Assembly: GCA_017522915.1 (NCBI GenBank)
Contig: JAFWXX010000037.1
Span: 1 to 53,936 of the forward strand
Source of the DNA: Bacteroidaceae bacterium
GTDB lineage: Bacteria > Bacteroidota > Bacteroidia > Bacteroidales > Bacteroidaceae
Direction: 5' to 3'
Length of the DNA stretch: 53,936 nucleotides
The notes beneath the pieces were generated by a model. It saw only the letters and a program-made list of their open reading frames with translations. It was not told the DNA's origin and ran no database searches. Position numbers and translations under genes: made by a program. Within the stretch, counting starts at the first letter, position 1; each line of letters begins with the position of its first letter. This document shows positions 7,539 to 17,076 of this stretch, in pieces.

Positions 7539-9026
7539 ATGAAAGTGGTATTCAGAACAATTGCTATAGGCTTTGCAACAATAGCCTTTGGCGTTACAGT
7601 TGCTGCTGCAACTGCTTATTTCATTACAAACAATAAGGCTGTTTCAAATGAACAGGAGAGCGGTAAAGTAGAGAATTCGTTTATTACAAAAGCTGCATAC
7701 AGCGATGCGTCCTTCAAGCATGTTGACCTTACTGATGCAGCTGAAAAGTCGGTTCATGCTGTTGTCCATATAAAATCAACGCAAAACAGCAAGACCCGCA
7801 CGATACGCCGTGCGCCGGATATCTATGATTTCTTTTTTGGTGACGGCACCGGCAGGGAGCAGACAATCAGAACGCAGCCACGTGTCGGTTTCGGCTCCGG
7901 CGTCATCCTTTCGAAAGACGGTTATATCGTTACCAACAACCACGTTATTGCCGATGCGGATGAGATAACAGTTACGTTGAACGACAACCGCACCTTGCAG
8001 GCGCGCTTTATCGGTGCTGACGAGAAGACCGATCTGGCTCTCATAAAGATAGAGAGCGAGAGCGACCTTGATTTTCTTCCTGTAGGCGACAGTGACGCTC
8101 TCAAGGTCGGCGAATGGGTTCTGGCGGTAGGCAATCCTTTTAATCTCACATCCACGGTAACTGCCGGAATTGTAAGTGCAAAAGCGCGTTCGTTGGGAGT
8201 ATATAACGGTGGCATAGAGTCGTTCATCCAGACCGATGCGGCAATTAACCAGGGCAACAGCGGCGGTGCTCTTGTAAATGCAAAAGGAGAACTGGTAGGT
8301 ATAAATGCCGTGCTCTCTTCTCCTACAGGCTCTTATGCCGGATATGGATTTGCAATTCCTGTGTCAATTATGACAAAAGTCGTTTCCGACCTCAAGGAGT
8401 TCGGTACTGTGCAGCGTGCGGTACTTGGCATTATGGGCGGTACTGTGACATCGGAACTCAATGAGGAAAAAGAGTTGGGAACCGTTGATGGAGTCTATGT
8501 CAGCGAAGTGCTGGCAGACGGTGCCGCGGCTGCAGCAGGCATTCAATCGGGTGATGTAATTATCGGGCTCGACGGAAAGAGTGTGAAGAATATGGCGCAG
8601 ATGCAGGAGATGCTTGTTACTCATCTTCCGGGCGACAAGGTTACAGTAAAGCTGCTCCGTGACAGAAAAGAAAAAGAGATTGTGGTTGAACTTAAGAATG
8701 TCCAGGGCAATACCGGCGTCGTGAAGAATGTTGACCTTGATCTTCTTGGTGCAGAATTCAAGGAGATTGGCGACAAGGAGAAGAAGAACTACAACATAGC
8801 CTACGGACTCAAAATAATCTCTGTTTCCAAAGGATTGTTCAAGGATGCCGGCATAGGTGAGGGCGTGATAATACTGAAGGTCAACGGCACACCAATGAAA
8901 AGCATTGACGACCTGCAGAAGTGTGTGAAGCAGGCTAATGCGTCAAGTGAGCAGGTTCTGTTCATGACCTGCATTACGCCATCGGGGCGCAAGGCGTATT
9001 ATTCTGTAGGCCTCTCGCAGGAATAG
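7539..9026 (+). CDS. htrA: HtrA/DegP-family periplasmic serine protease
   Basis: The 495-residue protein has an N-terminal signal anchor, a trypsin-like domain with catalytic H135 (TNNHVIAD), D165 (KTDLALIK) and S241 (QGNSGGAL), and two PDZ domains. The spacing of 30 and 76 residues matches E. coli DegP (30 and 75). The LA-loop-like region around residues 85-110 is rich in basic and polar residues. It degrades or refolds misfolded envelope proteins. The gene is monocistronic, with a long upstream spacer and its own terminator. It may equally be called degQ or degP. Confidence 0.95.
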   Translation: MKVVFRTIAIGFATIAFGVTVAAATAYFITNNKAVSNEQESGKVENSFITKAAYSDASFKHVDLTDAAEKSVHAVVHIKSTQNSKTRTIRRAPDIYDFFFGDGTGREQTIRTQPRVGFGSGVILSKDGYIVTNNHVIADADEITVTLNDNRTLQARFIGADEKTDLALIKIESESDLDFLPVGDSDALKVGEWVLAVGNPFNLTSTVTAGIVSAKARSLGVYNGGIESFIQTDAAINQGNSGGALVNAKGELVGINAVLSSPTGSYAGYGFAIPVSIMTKVVSDLKEFGTVQRAVLGIMGGTVTSELNEEKELGTVDGVYVSEVLADGAAAAAGIQSGDVIIGLDGKSVKNMAQMQEMLVTHLPGDKVTVKLLRDRKEKEIVVELKNVQGNTGVVKNVDLDLLGAEFKEIGDKEKKNYNIAYGLKIISVSKGLFKDAGIGEGVIILKVNGTPMKSIDDLQKCVKQANASSEQVLFMTCITPSGRKAYYSVGLSQE

Positions 9027-9043
9027 TGTTTCAAGAAACCTTT

Positions 9044-9097
9044 AGCCTCGCTGCATTTGTCTCTTGCATTGACATGTGCAGCGAGGCTTTGTTTTTG
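9044..9097 (+). terminator. Terminator after htrA
   Basis: AGCCTCGCTGCA pairs with TGCAGCGAGGCT across a 21-nt loop and is followed by TTGTTTTT. It begins 18 nt after the htrA stop. The remaining spacer up to 9307 holds only the AT-rich promoter region of the ATPase operon. Confidence 0.8.
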
Positions 9098-9207
9098 CAT
9101 AACGCTCTTTCTGCTCATTTTCCATGAGGATTGGAGAGCTGAATCTCACTGAATATATAAATATTAAAATATTTTAATAAATTATGCAGAAGTTGGGCGG
9201 AAAATAC

Positions 9208-9215
9208 TACTTTTG
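9208..9215 (+). promoter_or_regulatory. Candidate -7 box for the V-ATPase operon
   Basis: TACTTTTG matches TAnnTTTG exactly, in an AT-rich stretch 92 nt before the first ATPase gene. The -33 element at the expected distance is poor, so the promoter may need an activator or be misplaced. Confidence 0.4.
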
Positions 9216-9307
9216 TAAATTGTTAATTTTAGGGTGATATTGGAATATGCATTTCCGGAATTAAAAGTGAAATTTGCATTGTCGAAAGCAATAAACAATA
9301 AACATAT

Positions 9308-9898
9308 ATGGAAAATAAGATTCAGGAATTGACCGAGAAGCTCTATGCCGAGGGTGTAGAGAAAGGACAGGCAGAAGCAGAGCGCATTGTCGAAGAGGCT
9401 AAGGCCAAGGCGGCCGATGTAATAAAGAAGGCCCAGGCCGAAGCGGAGGCTATTGTGGCTGCTGCAAAGAAGGCTGCAGGCGAACTTGACGCTAATACAC
9501 GTTCTGAAATCAAGCTTTACGGAGCGCAGGCTGTAGGTGCATTGAAGTCTGAGGCCGCGACAATAGTTACAGACACTATTGTGAAGGCTGCTGTCAAGGA
9601 TGCTCTCGCCGGTGACACCATGAAGGCTCTTCTTGTGAAGATAGCTGAACGCTGGAGCGCAGATGAACCTGTTGTGATTTCGGCTCAGGAGGCAGATGAA
9701 CTCAAGGCCTATTTTGCGAAGAACGCAAAGTCGCTTCTTGACAAAGGCGTGGAAATCAAGCAGGTGAACGGTATCAGGACATCGTTCTCAATTGCTCCGG
9801 CCGACGGTTCATACAAAGTTAATTTCGGTGAGGGTGAATTTGAAGCTTATTTCAAGGCTTTCCTGCGTCCTCAGATGGTAGAACTCCTATTTTCTTAA
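9308..9898 (+). CDS. V-type ATPase subunit E
   Basis: First gene of a seven-gene V/A-type ATPase operon. The 196-residue product has a long Ala/Glu/Lys-rich N-terminal helix (QAEAERIVEEAKAKAADVIK), as in the peripheral-stalk subunit E, followed by a globular C-terminal domain ending EAYFKAFLRPQMVELLF. Subunit E normally pairs with a G/H subunit as the stator tethering the catalytic head to subunit I. No separate G subunit is seen in the operon, so the E chain may act alone or pair with an unlinked protein. The next gene starts 3 nt later. Confidence 0.85.
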   Translation: MENKIQELTEKLYAEGVEKGQAEAERIVEEAKAKAADVIKKAQAEAEAIVAAAKKAAGELDANTRSEIKLYGAQAVGALKSEAATIVTDTIVKAAVKDALAGDTMKALLVKIAERWSADEPVVISAQEADELKAYFAKNAKSLLDKGVEIKQVNGIRTSFSIAPADGSYKVNFGEGEFEAYFKAFLRPQMVELLFS

Positions 9899-9901
9899 TC
9901 G

Positions 9902-10744
9902 ATGAGCAGCTATTATTGCCAAATTGCAGGATTGCCCGAAGTCGCGTTCGACGGAAGCAAGCTGCAGTTCTCGGTACAGCAGTTCAAGGATGAGATATAT
10001 CCTTCCTTGTCTCCTGCCGATGCCCGTTGCATCGATCTCTTCTTTCTGGCCCGTGACAATGCCAATATTCTGGAGCTGTTGCGCAAGGGCGAGAATGCAA
10101 GGATTGTGCAGTGCGGTTGCTATACAGCAGAGGAGCTGCAGGAAATGATTTCGTCGGCAAAAGAGGGCGACAAGCCTTTGGAAGGTGTTCCGCAATATCT
10201 GCACCGCTTCCTCGTGAGCTATTTCGAGAAAGAGGGGCAGAGCAGAATCCTTTGGGATGATGTTCTGAGTGCAGGCTATTACGAGTATGCTTCCCGTTGC
10301 CCGAATGCATTTATTGCCGGCTGGTTCGCTTTCAACCGTAATGTAAACAATATTCTCGTCGCAATGGCTGCAAGGAAATACAAGATGAGTGTTGCGGATG
10401 CTGTTGTCGGCGACGATGAGATTGCCGAGGCCTTGCGCACATCGGCAGCCCGTGACTTCGGCCTTTCCGACAGCGTAGAGTATCTCGAAGAGTTGCAACG
10501 CATAAATGAAAGCAGCAAGCTGCTTGAGCGTGAACGCCAGCTTGACGATATGCGTTGGAAGTGGCTTGAAGAAAATTCAGTGTTCAACTATTTTACAATC
10601 GAGAGACTTTTTGTCTTTGTCCAGAAGATAAGTATCGTTGAGCGTTGGGCGGCATTGGATGCCGAGACAGGCATGCAACGCTACACCAGCATGGTGAATG
10701 AGCTGAAAGGTTCGGCGCAGATTTCAAAATCAGAGAAGAAATAA
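9902..10744 (+). CDS. DUF2764 protein, V-ATPase operon (subunit C-like)
   Basis: The 280-residue protein starts MSSYYCQIAGLPEV and is mostly helical, with no membrane segment. Its place between subunits E and A is where the DUF2764 family sits in Bacteroidetes and Chlamydia ATPase operons. Those operons lack a classical subunit C, so it is thought to play that role, linking the central rotor to the membrane ring. It ends in a short Lys/Ser tail. The family call rests on size, helical character and fixed position; functional equivalence to subunit C is inference. Confidence 0.8.
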   Translation: MSSYYCQIAGLPEVAFDGSKLQFSVQQFKDEIYPSLSPADARCIDLFFLARDNANILELLRKGENARIVQCGCYTAEELQEMISSAKEGDKPLEGVPQYLHRFLVSYFEKEGQSRILWDDVLSAGYYEYASRCPNAFIAGWFAFNRNVNNILVAMAARKYKMSVADAVVGDDEIAEALRTSAARDFGLSDSVEYLEELQRINESSKLLERERQLDDMRWKWLEENSVFNYFTIERLFVFVQKISIVERWAALDAETGMQRYTSMVNELKGSAQISKSEKK

Positions 10745-10760
10745 TAATAAAGATATAGAT

Positions 10761-12524
10761 ATGGCGACAAAAGGAAAAGTAACCGGTGTCATAGCAAACA
10801 TGGTGCTGTTGGCTGTCGATGGTCCTGTGGCACAGAATGAGATTTGCTTCATCAATACCGGCGGCGACCGCTTGATGGCCGAGGTCATCAAGATTAACGG
10901 TGCCAAAGTTTATGTTCAGGTTTTTGAGAGCACACGCCGTCTGAGAATTGGTGAAGAGGCCGAGTTTACCGGCCACATGCTTGAGGTCTCTCTTGCACCC
11001 GGCATGTTGTCCAAGAACTACGACGGCTTGCAGAACGACCTTGACAAGATGGAGGGCGTGTTCTTGAAGCGCGGTGACTACACAAACCCTCTTGATGAGG
11101 AGAAGATATGGCACTTCGAGCCGCTTGTAAAGGCTGGTGACACAGTCGTTGCAGCCGGGTGGATAGGAAGTGTAGAGGAGAATCATCAGCCGCTCAAGAT
11201 AATGGCTCCTTTCGGAATTGATGGCGAGTGGACTGTAAAGTCAATCGCTGCGGCAGGTGAGTACAGGATAACCGACACCATTGCTGTCATTGCGAATGCC
11301 GAAGGCGAGGAGAAGAAACTCAATATGATACAGAAGTGGCCTGTACGTGTCTCCATGACCGACTACAAGGAAAAGCCGCGTCCGTTCAAGCTTCTTGAGA
11401 CAGGTGTGCGTACAATAGACACCATGAACCCGATTGTTGAGGGCGGTACGGGCTTTATCCCCGGTCCGTTCGGAACAGGAAAGACAGTGCTCCAGCATGC
11501 AATCTCTAAGCAGGCCGAAGCGGATATTGTAATCATAGCGGCATGTGGCGAGCGTGCAAATGAGGTAGTGGAAATCTTTACCGAATTCCCTGAGCTCGTT
11601 GACCCGCACACGGGACGCAAGCTCATGGAGCGTACAATCATTATTGCCAACACATCCAACATGCCGGTTGCAGCACGTGAAGCATCGGTATATACAGCGA
11701 TGACAATAGCCGAGTACTATCGTGCAATGGGATTGAGAGTGCTGCTGATGGCCGACTCCACATCACGTTGGGCACAGGCTTTGCGTGAGATGTCGAACCG
11801 TATGGAGGAACTTCCCGGCCCCGATGCTTTCCCGATGGATATCTCGTCTATCATTGCCAACTTCTATAGCCGTGCAGGATATGTATATCTCAACAACGGA
11901 GAAGCCGGCTCAATCACATTCATCGGTACAGTGTCACCGGCCGGCGGTAACCTCAAGGAGCCTGTAACCGAGAATACAAAGAAAGTTGCGCGTTGCTTCT
12001 ACGCTCTTGAGCAGGACCGTGCCGACAAGAAACGCTATCCTGCTGTCAACCCCATTGATTCCTATTCAAAATATATAGAATATCCCGAATTCGACAAGTA
12101 TATCACAAGTCTTATCGGTGAAGGCTGGATAGAGATGGTGAATGAGGCCAAGACAAGGCTTCTTCGTGGCAAGGAGATTGCCGAGCAGATAAACATCCTC
12201 GGTGACGACGGTGTGCCGGTTGAGTATCACGTTACATTCTGGAAATCGGAGCTCATCGACTTCGTTGTCCTGCAGCAGGATGCATTCGACGAAATTGATG
12301 CCGTGACTCCTCTTGAACGCCAGCAGGACATTCTCAGGATGATTACCGACATCTGCCGTTCGGAATACAAGTTCGAGGAGTTCGAAGAGGTCTCAAGCTT
12401 CTTCAAGAAGGTTATCAACATCTGCAAGCAGATGAACTATTCTGAGTACAAGAGCGATGCCTACAGCTCATACTACGCCGAGCTGCTTGCCTTGCTCGAA
12501 ACAAAGCAGGTCGTTAACGAATAA
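10761..12524 (+). CDS. atpA: V-type ATPase catalytic subunit A
   Basis: The 587-residue protein is the nucleotide-hydrolysing subunit. It has the beta-barrel start (GKVTGVIANMVLLAVDGPV), the non-homologous insertion typical of A subunits, and a P-loop GPFGTGKT at residues 235-242. The catalytic GERANEV segment follows, then MADSTSRWAQALREMSNRM and the PAVNPIDSYSKY region. Length is normal for the family (about 580-600). It alternates with subunit B in the A3B3 head. The codon GPFGTGKT rather than GPFGSGKT is a conservative change. Confidence 0.97.
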   Translation: MATKGKVTGVIANMVLLAVDGPVAQNEICFINTGGDRLMAEVIKINGAKVYVQVFESTRRLRIGEEAEFTGHMLEVSLAPGMLSKNYDGLQNDLDKMEGVFLKRGDYTNPLDEEKIWHFEPLVKAGDTVVAAGWIGSVEENHQPLKIMAPFGIDGEWTVKSIAAAGEYRITDTIAVIANAEGEEKKLNMIQKWPVRVSMTDYKEKPRPFKLLETGVRTIDTMNPIVEGGTGFIPGPFGTGKTVLQHAISKQAEADIVIIAACGERANEVVEIFTEFPELVDPHTGRKLMERTIIIANTSNMPVAAREASVYTAMTIAEYYRAMGLRVLLMADSTSRWAQALREMSNRMEELPGPDAFPMDISSIIANFYSRAGYVYLNNGEAGSITFIGTVSPAGGNLKEPVTENTKKVARCFYALEQDRADKKRYPAVNPIDSYSKYIEYPEFDKYITSLIGEGWIEMVNEAKTRLLRGKEIAEQINILGDDGVPVEYHVTFWKSELIDFVVLQQDAFDEIDAVTPLERQQDILRMITDICRSEYKFEEFEEVSSFFKKVINICKQMNYSEYKSDAYSSYYAELLALLETKQVVNE

Positions 12525-12535
12525 CATCTATAATT

Positions 12536-13873
12536 ATGGCTACAGAAGCATTTCAGAAAATATATACAAAGATAAACTCTATTACCAAGGCTACATGTTC
12601 GCTCAAAGCGACAGGAGTGGGCTATGACGAGCTTGCCACAGTAAACGGCAAGCTTGCTCAGGTGGTGAAAATCATGGGCGACGAGGTTACTCTACAGGTG
12701 TTTGAGGGTACCGGCGGTATTCCAACCGATGCCGAGGTCGTTTTCATGGGAAAGGCTCCGTCGCTTAAGGTTAGCGACCAGCTTGCAGGACGTTTCTTCA
12801 ATGCATACGGTGACCCAATCGACGGCGGTCCGGCCGTTGAGGGTGTTGAGGTTGAGATTGGCGGTCCTTCGGTTAATCCGGTACGCCGCAAACAGCCGTC
12901 GGAGCTTATTGCAACAGGTATTGCAGGTATCGACCTCAACAATACTCTTGTGACGGGACAGAAGATTCCGTTCTTTGCCGACCCAGACCAGCCATACAAC
13001 CAGGTTATGGCAAACGTGGCGATGCGTGCCGAGACCGACAAGATTATTCTTGGAGGTATGGGTATGACAAACGACGACTACCTCTACTTCAAGCACCTTT
13101 TCTCCAATGCCGGTGCTCTTGACCGAATCATTTCGTTCATGAACACTACAGAGGACCCGGCCGTTGAACGTCTGCTTATTCCTGATATGGCACTGACCGC
13201 TGCCGAGTATTTTGCCGTTGAGAAGAACGAGAAGGTGCTGGTGCTGCTTACAGACATGACAATGTATGCCGATGCGCTTTCAATCGTATCGAACCGTATG
13301 GACCAGATTCCATCCAAGGACTCTATGCCGGGTTCACTCTATTCCGACCTTGCGAAGATTTACGAAAAGGCGGTGCAGTTCCCTACGGGCGGTTCAATAA
13401 CCATCATTGCGGTTACAACGCTTTCGGGCGGTGACATCACCCATGCGGTTCCCGATAATACGGGTTATATAACCGAGGGACAGCTCTTCTTGCGTCGTGA
13501 CAGCGATATAGGCAAGGTTATTGTCGATCCGTTCCGTTCACTTTCACGTCTGAAGCAGCTCGTTGCCGGAAAGAAGACACGTAAGGACCATCCTCAGGTC
13601 ATGAATGCGGCAGTTCGTCTATATGCCGATGCTGCAAATGCAAAGACAAAGCTGGAGAACGGTTTCGACCTCACCGATTACGACAGGCGTACGCTTGCGT
13701 TTGCAAAGGAGTATTCCGACCAGCTGCTTGCTATCGACGTGAACCTCAATACAGAGGAGATGCTCGATGTGACATGGGAGCTTTTCAAGAAGCACTTCAA
13801 GCCAGAGGAGGTGAACATCCGCAAAGAGTTCATAGAGAAGTATTGGTTGGGACAAAATGGTGAAAAAGCATAA
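12536..13873 (+). CDS. atpB: V-type ATPase regulatory subunit B
   Basis: This 445-residue product is the non-catalytic nucleotide-binding subunit. It has the family motifs QKIPFFADPDQPYNQVM and MYADALSIVSNRMDQIPSK, and GYITEGQLFLRRD; as expected for B it lacks an intact Walker A lysine. It starts 11 nt after subunit A, and its stop codon overlaps the ATG of subunit D (TAATG), which suggests translational coupling. It forms the A3B3 hexamer that drives rotation. Confidence 0.96.
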   Translation: MATEAFQKIYTKINSITKATCSLKATGVGYDELATVNGKLAQVVKIMGDEVTLQVFEGTGGIPTDAEVVFMGKAPSLKVSDQLAGRFFNAYGDPIDGGPAVEGVEVEIGGPSVNPVRRKQPSELIATGIAGIDLNNTLVTGQKIPFFADPDQPYNQVMANVAMRAETDKIILGGMGMTNDDYLYFKHLFSNAGALDRIISFMNTTEDPAVERLLIPDMALTAAEYFAVEKNEKVLVLLTDMTMYADALSIVSNRMDQIPSKDSMPGSLYSDLAKIYEKAVQFPTGGSITIIAVTTLSGGDITHAVPDNTGYITEGQLFLRRDSDIGKVIVDPFRSLSRLKQLVAGKKTRKDHPQVMNAAVRLYADAANAKTKLENGFDLTDYDRRTLAFAKEYSDQLLAIDVNLNTEEMLDVTWELFKKHFKPEEVNIRKEFIEKYWLGQNGEKA

Positions 13874-14475
13874 TGATTGCATTTCAATATAACAAGACAT
13901 CGCTTCAGCATCTCGAAAAACAGCTCAAGATGCGTGTGCGTACTCTTCCTATCATCAAGAGCAAGGAGAGCGCGTTGCGCATGGAGGTGAAAAGGTGCAA
14001 GGAGGAGATGGAAAAACATGACGAGGCATATGCGGCACAGCTCGAAACGTACCGCACCCTCTTTGCTCTTTGGAATGAGTTCGACCCGGAACTGGTAAAG
14101 ACCGGTGAACTCATCATCGAGGACAAGAAGGTTGCGGGAGTGCTTGTTCCTGAGCTGAAGAACGCAAGCTTTATTGTTGCTCCGTTCAGTCTTTTCAACT
14201 CCCCCAAGTGGTTCGCTGACGGAATCGAGCTGCTGAAGGAGATGGCAATGACGGATATACGCCGTGAGTTGCTTAACCGCAAACTATGGCTGCTGGAGAA
14301 TGCACGCAAGAAGACCACTCAGAAGGTGAATCTTTTTGAAAAGGTGCAGATTCCCGGCTATCAGGATGCTATACGTAAGATAAAACGTTTCATGGAAGAC
14401 GAGGAGAATCTCTCGAAGTCATCGCAGAAGATTCTTAAGTCTTTGCTTGAGCAGAGAGAGGAGGTGACGGCATGA
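13873..14475 (+). CDS. V-type ATPase subunit D (rotor shaft)
   Basis: The 200-residue protein is almost wholly helical, with long N- and C-terminal coiled coils (LQHLEKQLKMRVRTLPIIKS at the start and AIRKIKRFMEDEENLSK near the end). This matches subunit D, the central shaft that turns within the A3B3 head. It overlaps subunit B by one base and subunit I by four (ATGA). Subunit D usually pairs with subunit F; no F-like gene is seen here. Confidence 0.9.
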   Translation: MIAFQYNKTSLQHLEKQLKMRVRTLPIIKSKESALRMEVKRCKEEMEKHDEAYAAQLETYRTLFALWNEFDPELVKTGELIIEDKKVAGVLVPELKNASFIVAPFSLFNSPKWFADGIELLKEMAMTDIRRELLNRKLWLLENARKKTTQKVNLFEKVQIPGYQDAIRKIKRFMEDEENLSKSSQKILKSLLEQREEVTA

Positions 14476-16313
14476 TTGCAAAGATGAACAGACTTATGCT
14501 GCTTGTATATCATAAGGAATATACAGCATTCCTGCAACGTCTCCGTGATATTGGAGTGGTTCATGTTGTGGAACGCGGCAACGGTGTTGTCGGCGACCCG
14601 GAGATTGAACGTCAGCTTGCGCTTGCCAACCGTTATACCCGTGCCATAAAGCGTCTGGAACAGGCCGGAGCCGAAGGGTATAAACCGGCCGGCGATATAT
14701 CGGCAGTGGCAGAACTGCTTGAGCGTTTTGATTCGCTTGTTGCAGCTCTTGAACAGGAAAAGAACCTTCTTCAGACAATAGAAAAGGATATAGCGGCAAT
14801 GGAGCCATGGGGCGATTTCGATTTCTCTGCGATAGAGAAGCTCGAAAAGGCCGGCTATGCCATCAACTTCTTCGTTACAGCTGCAAGGAACTTCAACAAG
14901 GAGTGGGAGCAGGACTACAATGCTATTACGGTTGCCGAAAATCAGTCACGCCTTTACTTTGTAACCGTTACGCCGGCCGGAACCAGGTTCGAGATAGACG
15001 CTGAGACAGCAAAGCTGCCCGATGCCTCATCGTCGGCACTTGTTGCCGAGAAGGAACGTGTCGGTTTGCGCATAGAGGAACTTGCCAACGGATTGAAGGA
15101 TATGGCGGCAAACAGCGTGAACACACTGCGCCAGGCTCATGAGGCGTTGATGCATGAGGTTGAGTTCTCGAAGGTTGCTCTTGGAGGCGAAAAGGTTTCG
15201 GGAGACAAGCTGATAATGCTCGAAGGCTGGGTTCCCGAAGAGAATACCGAAGAGCTAAAGGCAATGCTTGACTCTACAGGCGCATTCTATGAACTCAGGG
15301 CAGCACGTCGCGGAGATGACGCTCCGGTCAAGCTGAAGAACAATGCGTTCACTCGCATGTATGAGGTTCTGACCAAGATGTACGGAATGCCTGGCGGAAC
15401 AGATTTTGACCCGACACCGATTGTGGCTCCGTTCTTCTCATTGTTCTTTGCATTCTGTATGGGCGATGCCGGATACGGCCTTGTACTCATACTGCTCGGT
15501 TTCTTCCTCAAGAAGAAGATGAAGAGCGAATTCGCCGGCATGATGAACCTGGTTATTACCTTAGGTATATTCACAACATTCCTTGGAGCACTGTTCGGTA
15601 CATTCTTTGGCATAAGCCTGATTGATTCCGATATTCCTCAGTCGCTAAAACGGTATATAGTTGCCGGCGACGTAGAACTGTTCGGTTCGACATACAATGT
15701 CCAGATGCTGATTGCGCTGGCGATAGGTATTGTGCATATATCCATAGCGATGACGGTGAAGGCTATAAACAGTACAGTCTTCTTCGGCATCAAGGAGTCG
15801 CTCAGTGCATGGGGCTGGTGGCTTGTTGTTGTCGGTGGAGCTGTAATAGGTACGTTGTCGTTCATGAGTATAATACCGGCCGAAGCTTCCAAATTAGCAT
15901 TCATTGTTGTAGGCTCTATTGGAGCCTTGGGTATATACATACTCAACAACTTCCGCCGCAATGTGCTTATGAACATCGGAGCCGGGCTTTGGGATACATA
16001 CAATATGGCTTCGGGCCTGTTGGGAGATATACTCTCATATATCCGTCTCTTCGCTCTCGGCCTTGCCGGAGGAATGTTGGGACAGACCTTCAACAGCCTT
16101 GCCCTTATGGTTGTTGAAGGGCAGGAGGGCTTCGGTGCTGTGCTCGGCTGGATAGGATTCGGCCTGATAATAGTCTTCGGACACGCGCTGAACATTGCGA
16201 TGTCGTGCCTAAGTGCTTTTGTGCATCCTCTCCGTCTTACTTTCGTTGAGTATTTCAAGAATGCCGGTTACGAGGGCAAGGGTACAGAATACAAACCATT
16301 CAAGAACAAATAA
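14472..16313 (+). CDS. V-type ATPase subunit I (membrane stator)
   Basis: The 613-residue protein has a cytoplasmic coiled-coil N-terminal half (about residues 1-320) and a membrane half with about seven helices. The latter includes PFFSLFFAFCMGDAGYGLVL, GDILSYIRLFALGLAGGMLG with its conserved Arg, and GHALNIAMSCLSAFVHPLRL. This is the a/I subunit, which provides the ion half-channels beside the K ring. The Arg in SYIRLFALGL is the essential residue that displaces the ion from the ring carboxylate. It is translationally coupled to subunit D. Confidence 0.95.
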   Translation: MIAKMNRLMLLVYHKEYTAFLQRLRDIGVVHVVERGNGVVGDPEIERQLALANRYTRAIKRLEQAGAEGYKPAGDISAVAELLERFDSLVAALEQEKNLLQTIEKDIAAMEPWGDFDFSAIEKLEKAGYAINFFVTAARNFNKEWEQDYNAITVAENQSRLYFVTVTPAGTRFEIDAETAKLPDASSSALVAEKERVGLRIEELANGLKDMAANSVNTLRQAHEALMHEVEFSKVALGGEKVSGDKLIMLEGWVPEENTEELKAMLDSTGAFYELRAARRGDDAPVKLKNNAFTRMYEVLTKMYGMPGGTDFDPTPIVAPFFSLFFAFCMGDAGYGLVLILLGFFLKKKMKSEFAGMMNLVITLGIFTTFLGALFGTFFGISLIDSDIPQSLKRYIVAGDVELFGSTYNVQMLIALAIGIVHISIAMTVKAINSTVFFGIKESLSAWGWWLVVVGGAVIGTLSFMSIIPAEASKLAFIVVGSIGALGIYILNNFRRNVLMNIGAGLWDTYNMASGLLGDILSYIRLFALGLAGGMLGQTFNSLALMVVEGQEGFGAVLGWIGFGLIIVFGHALNIAMSCLSAFVHPLRLTFVEYFKNAGYEGKGTEYKPFKNK

Positions 16314-16328
16314 AATTATAAATATTAA

Positions 16329-16757
<429 letters not shown>

Positions 16758-16777
16758 TATAAACAGAATCATGTTTT

Positions 16778-16817
16778 ATCAGAAAAGAGCTCGCTTCATG
16801 CGAGCTCTTTTCTGATA
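16778..16817 (+). terminator. V-ATPase operon terminator
   Basis: A 17-bp perfect stem (ATCAGAAAAGAGCTCGC with its complement) and a TTCAT loop lies 21 nt after subunit K. The symmetrical AT-rich flanks give only a short U-tract. Confidence 0.8.
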
Positions 16818-16948
16818 TATAAGAGTAGAGCGTTTTCCGGAGAATGCCAATGATGAAAAGTGAATCTTCAGCAGCTCTGCTGCACCGAAGAGTGGAATGG
16901 GGTCAAGACTCTTTTCCTCCCGATTCATTGTACATATATCATCTGAAA

Positions 16949-16980
16949 TTTTACTGTTCCAAAATAATTTATTAATTTTG
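16949..16980 (+). promoter_or_regulatory. Promoter of the glycogen operon
   Basis: TAATTTTG at 16973-16980 matches the -7 consensus, with a partial -33 (TTTT at 16949-16952) 20 nt upstream. The start would lie near 16986, leaving a leader of about 90 nt before glycogen synthase. Confidence 0.55.
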
Positions 16981-17076
16981 CACACGAATAGAGAGAGGGG
17001 ATTTTCCCTTCTCCCTATTGTGTTATATAATATAGCTGTCCAAGAGTGAGCAGCATGTTTTGAATTGTAATACAGA

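Noticed and set aside
15638-16258. A 206-codon minus-strand frame
   Set aside because: It is antisense to subunit I, with a composition typical of a reversed membrane-protein gene.
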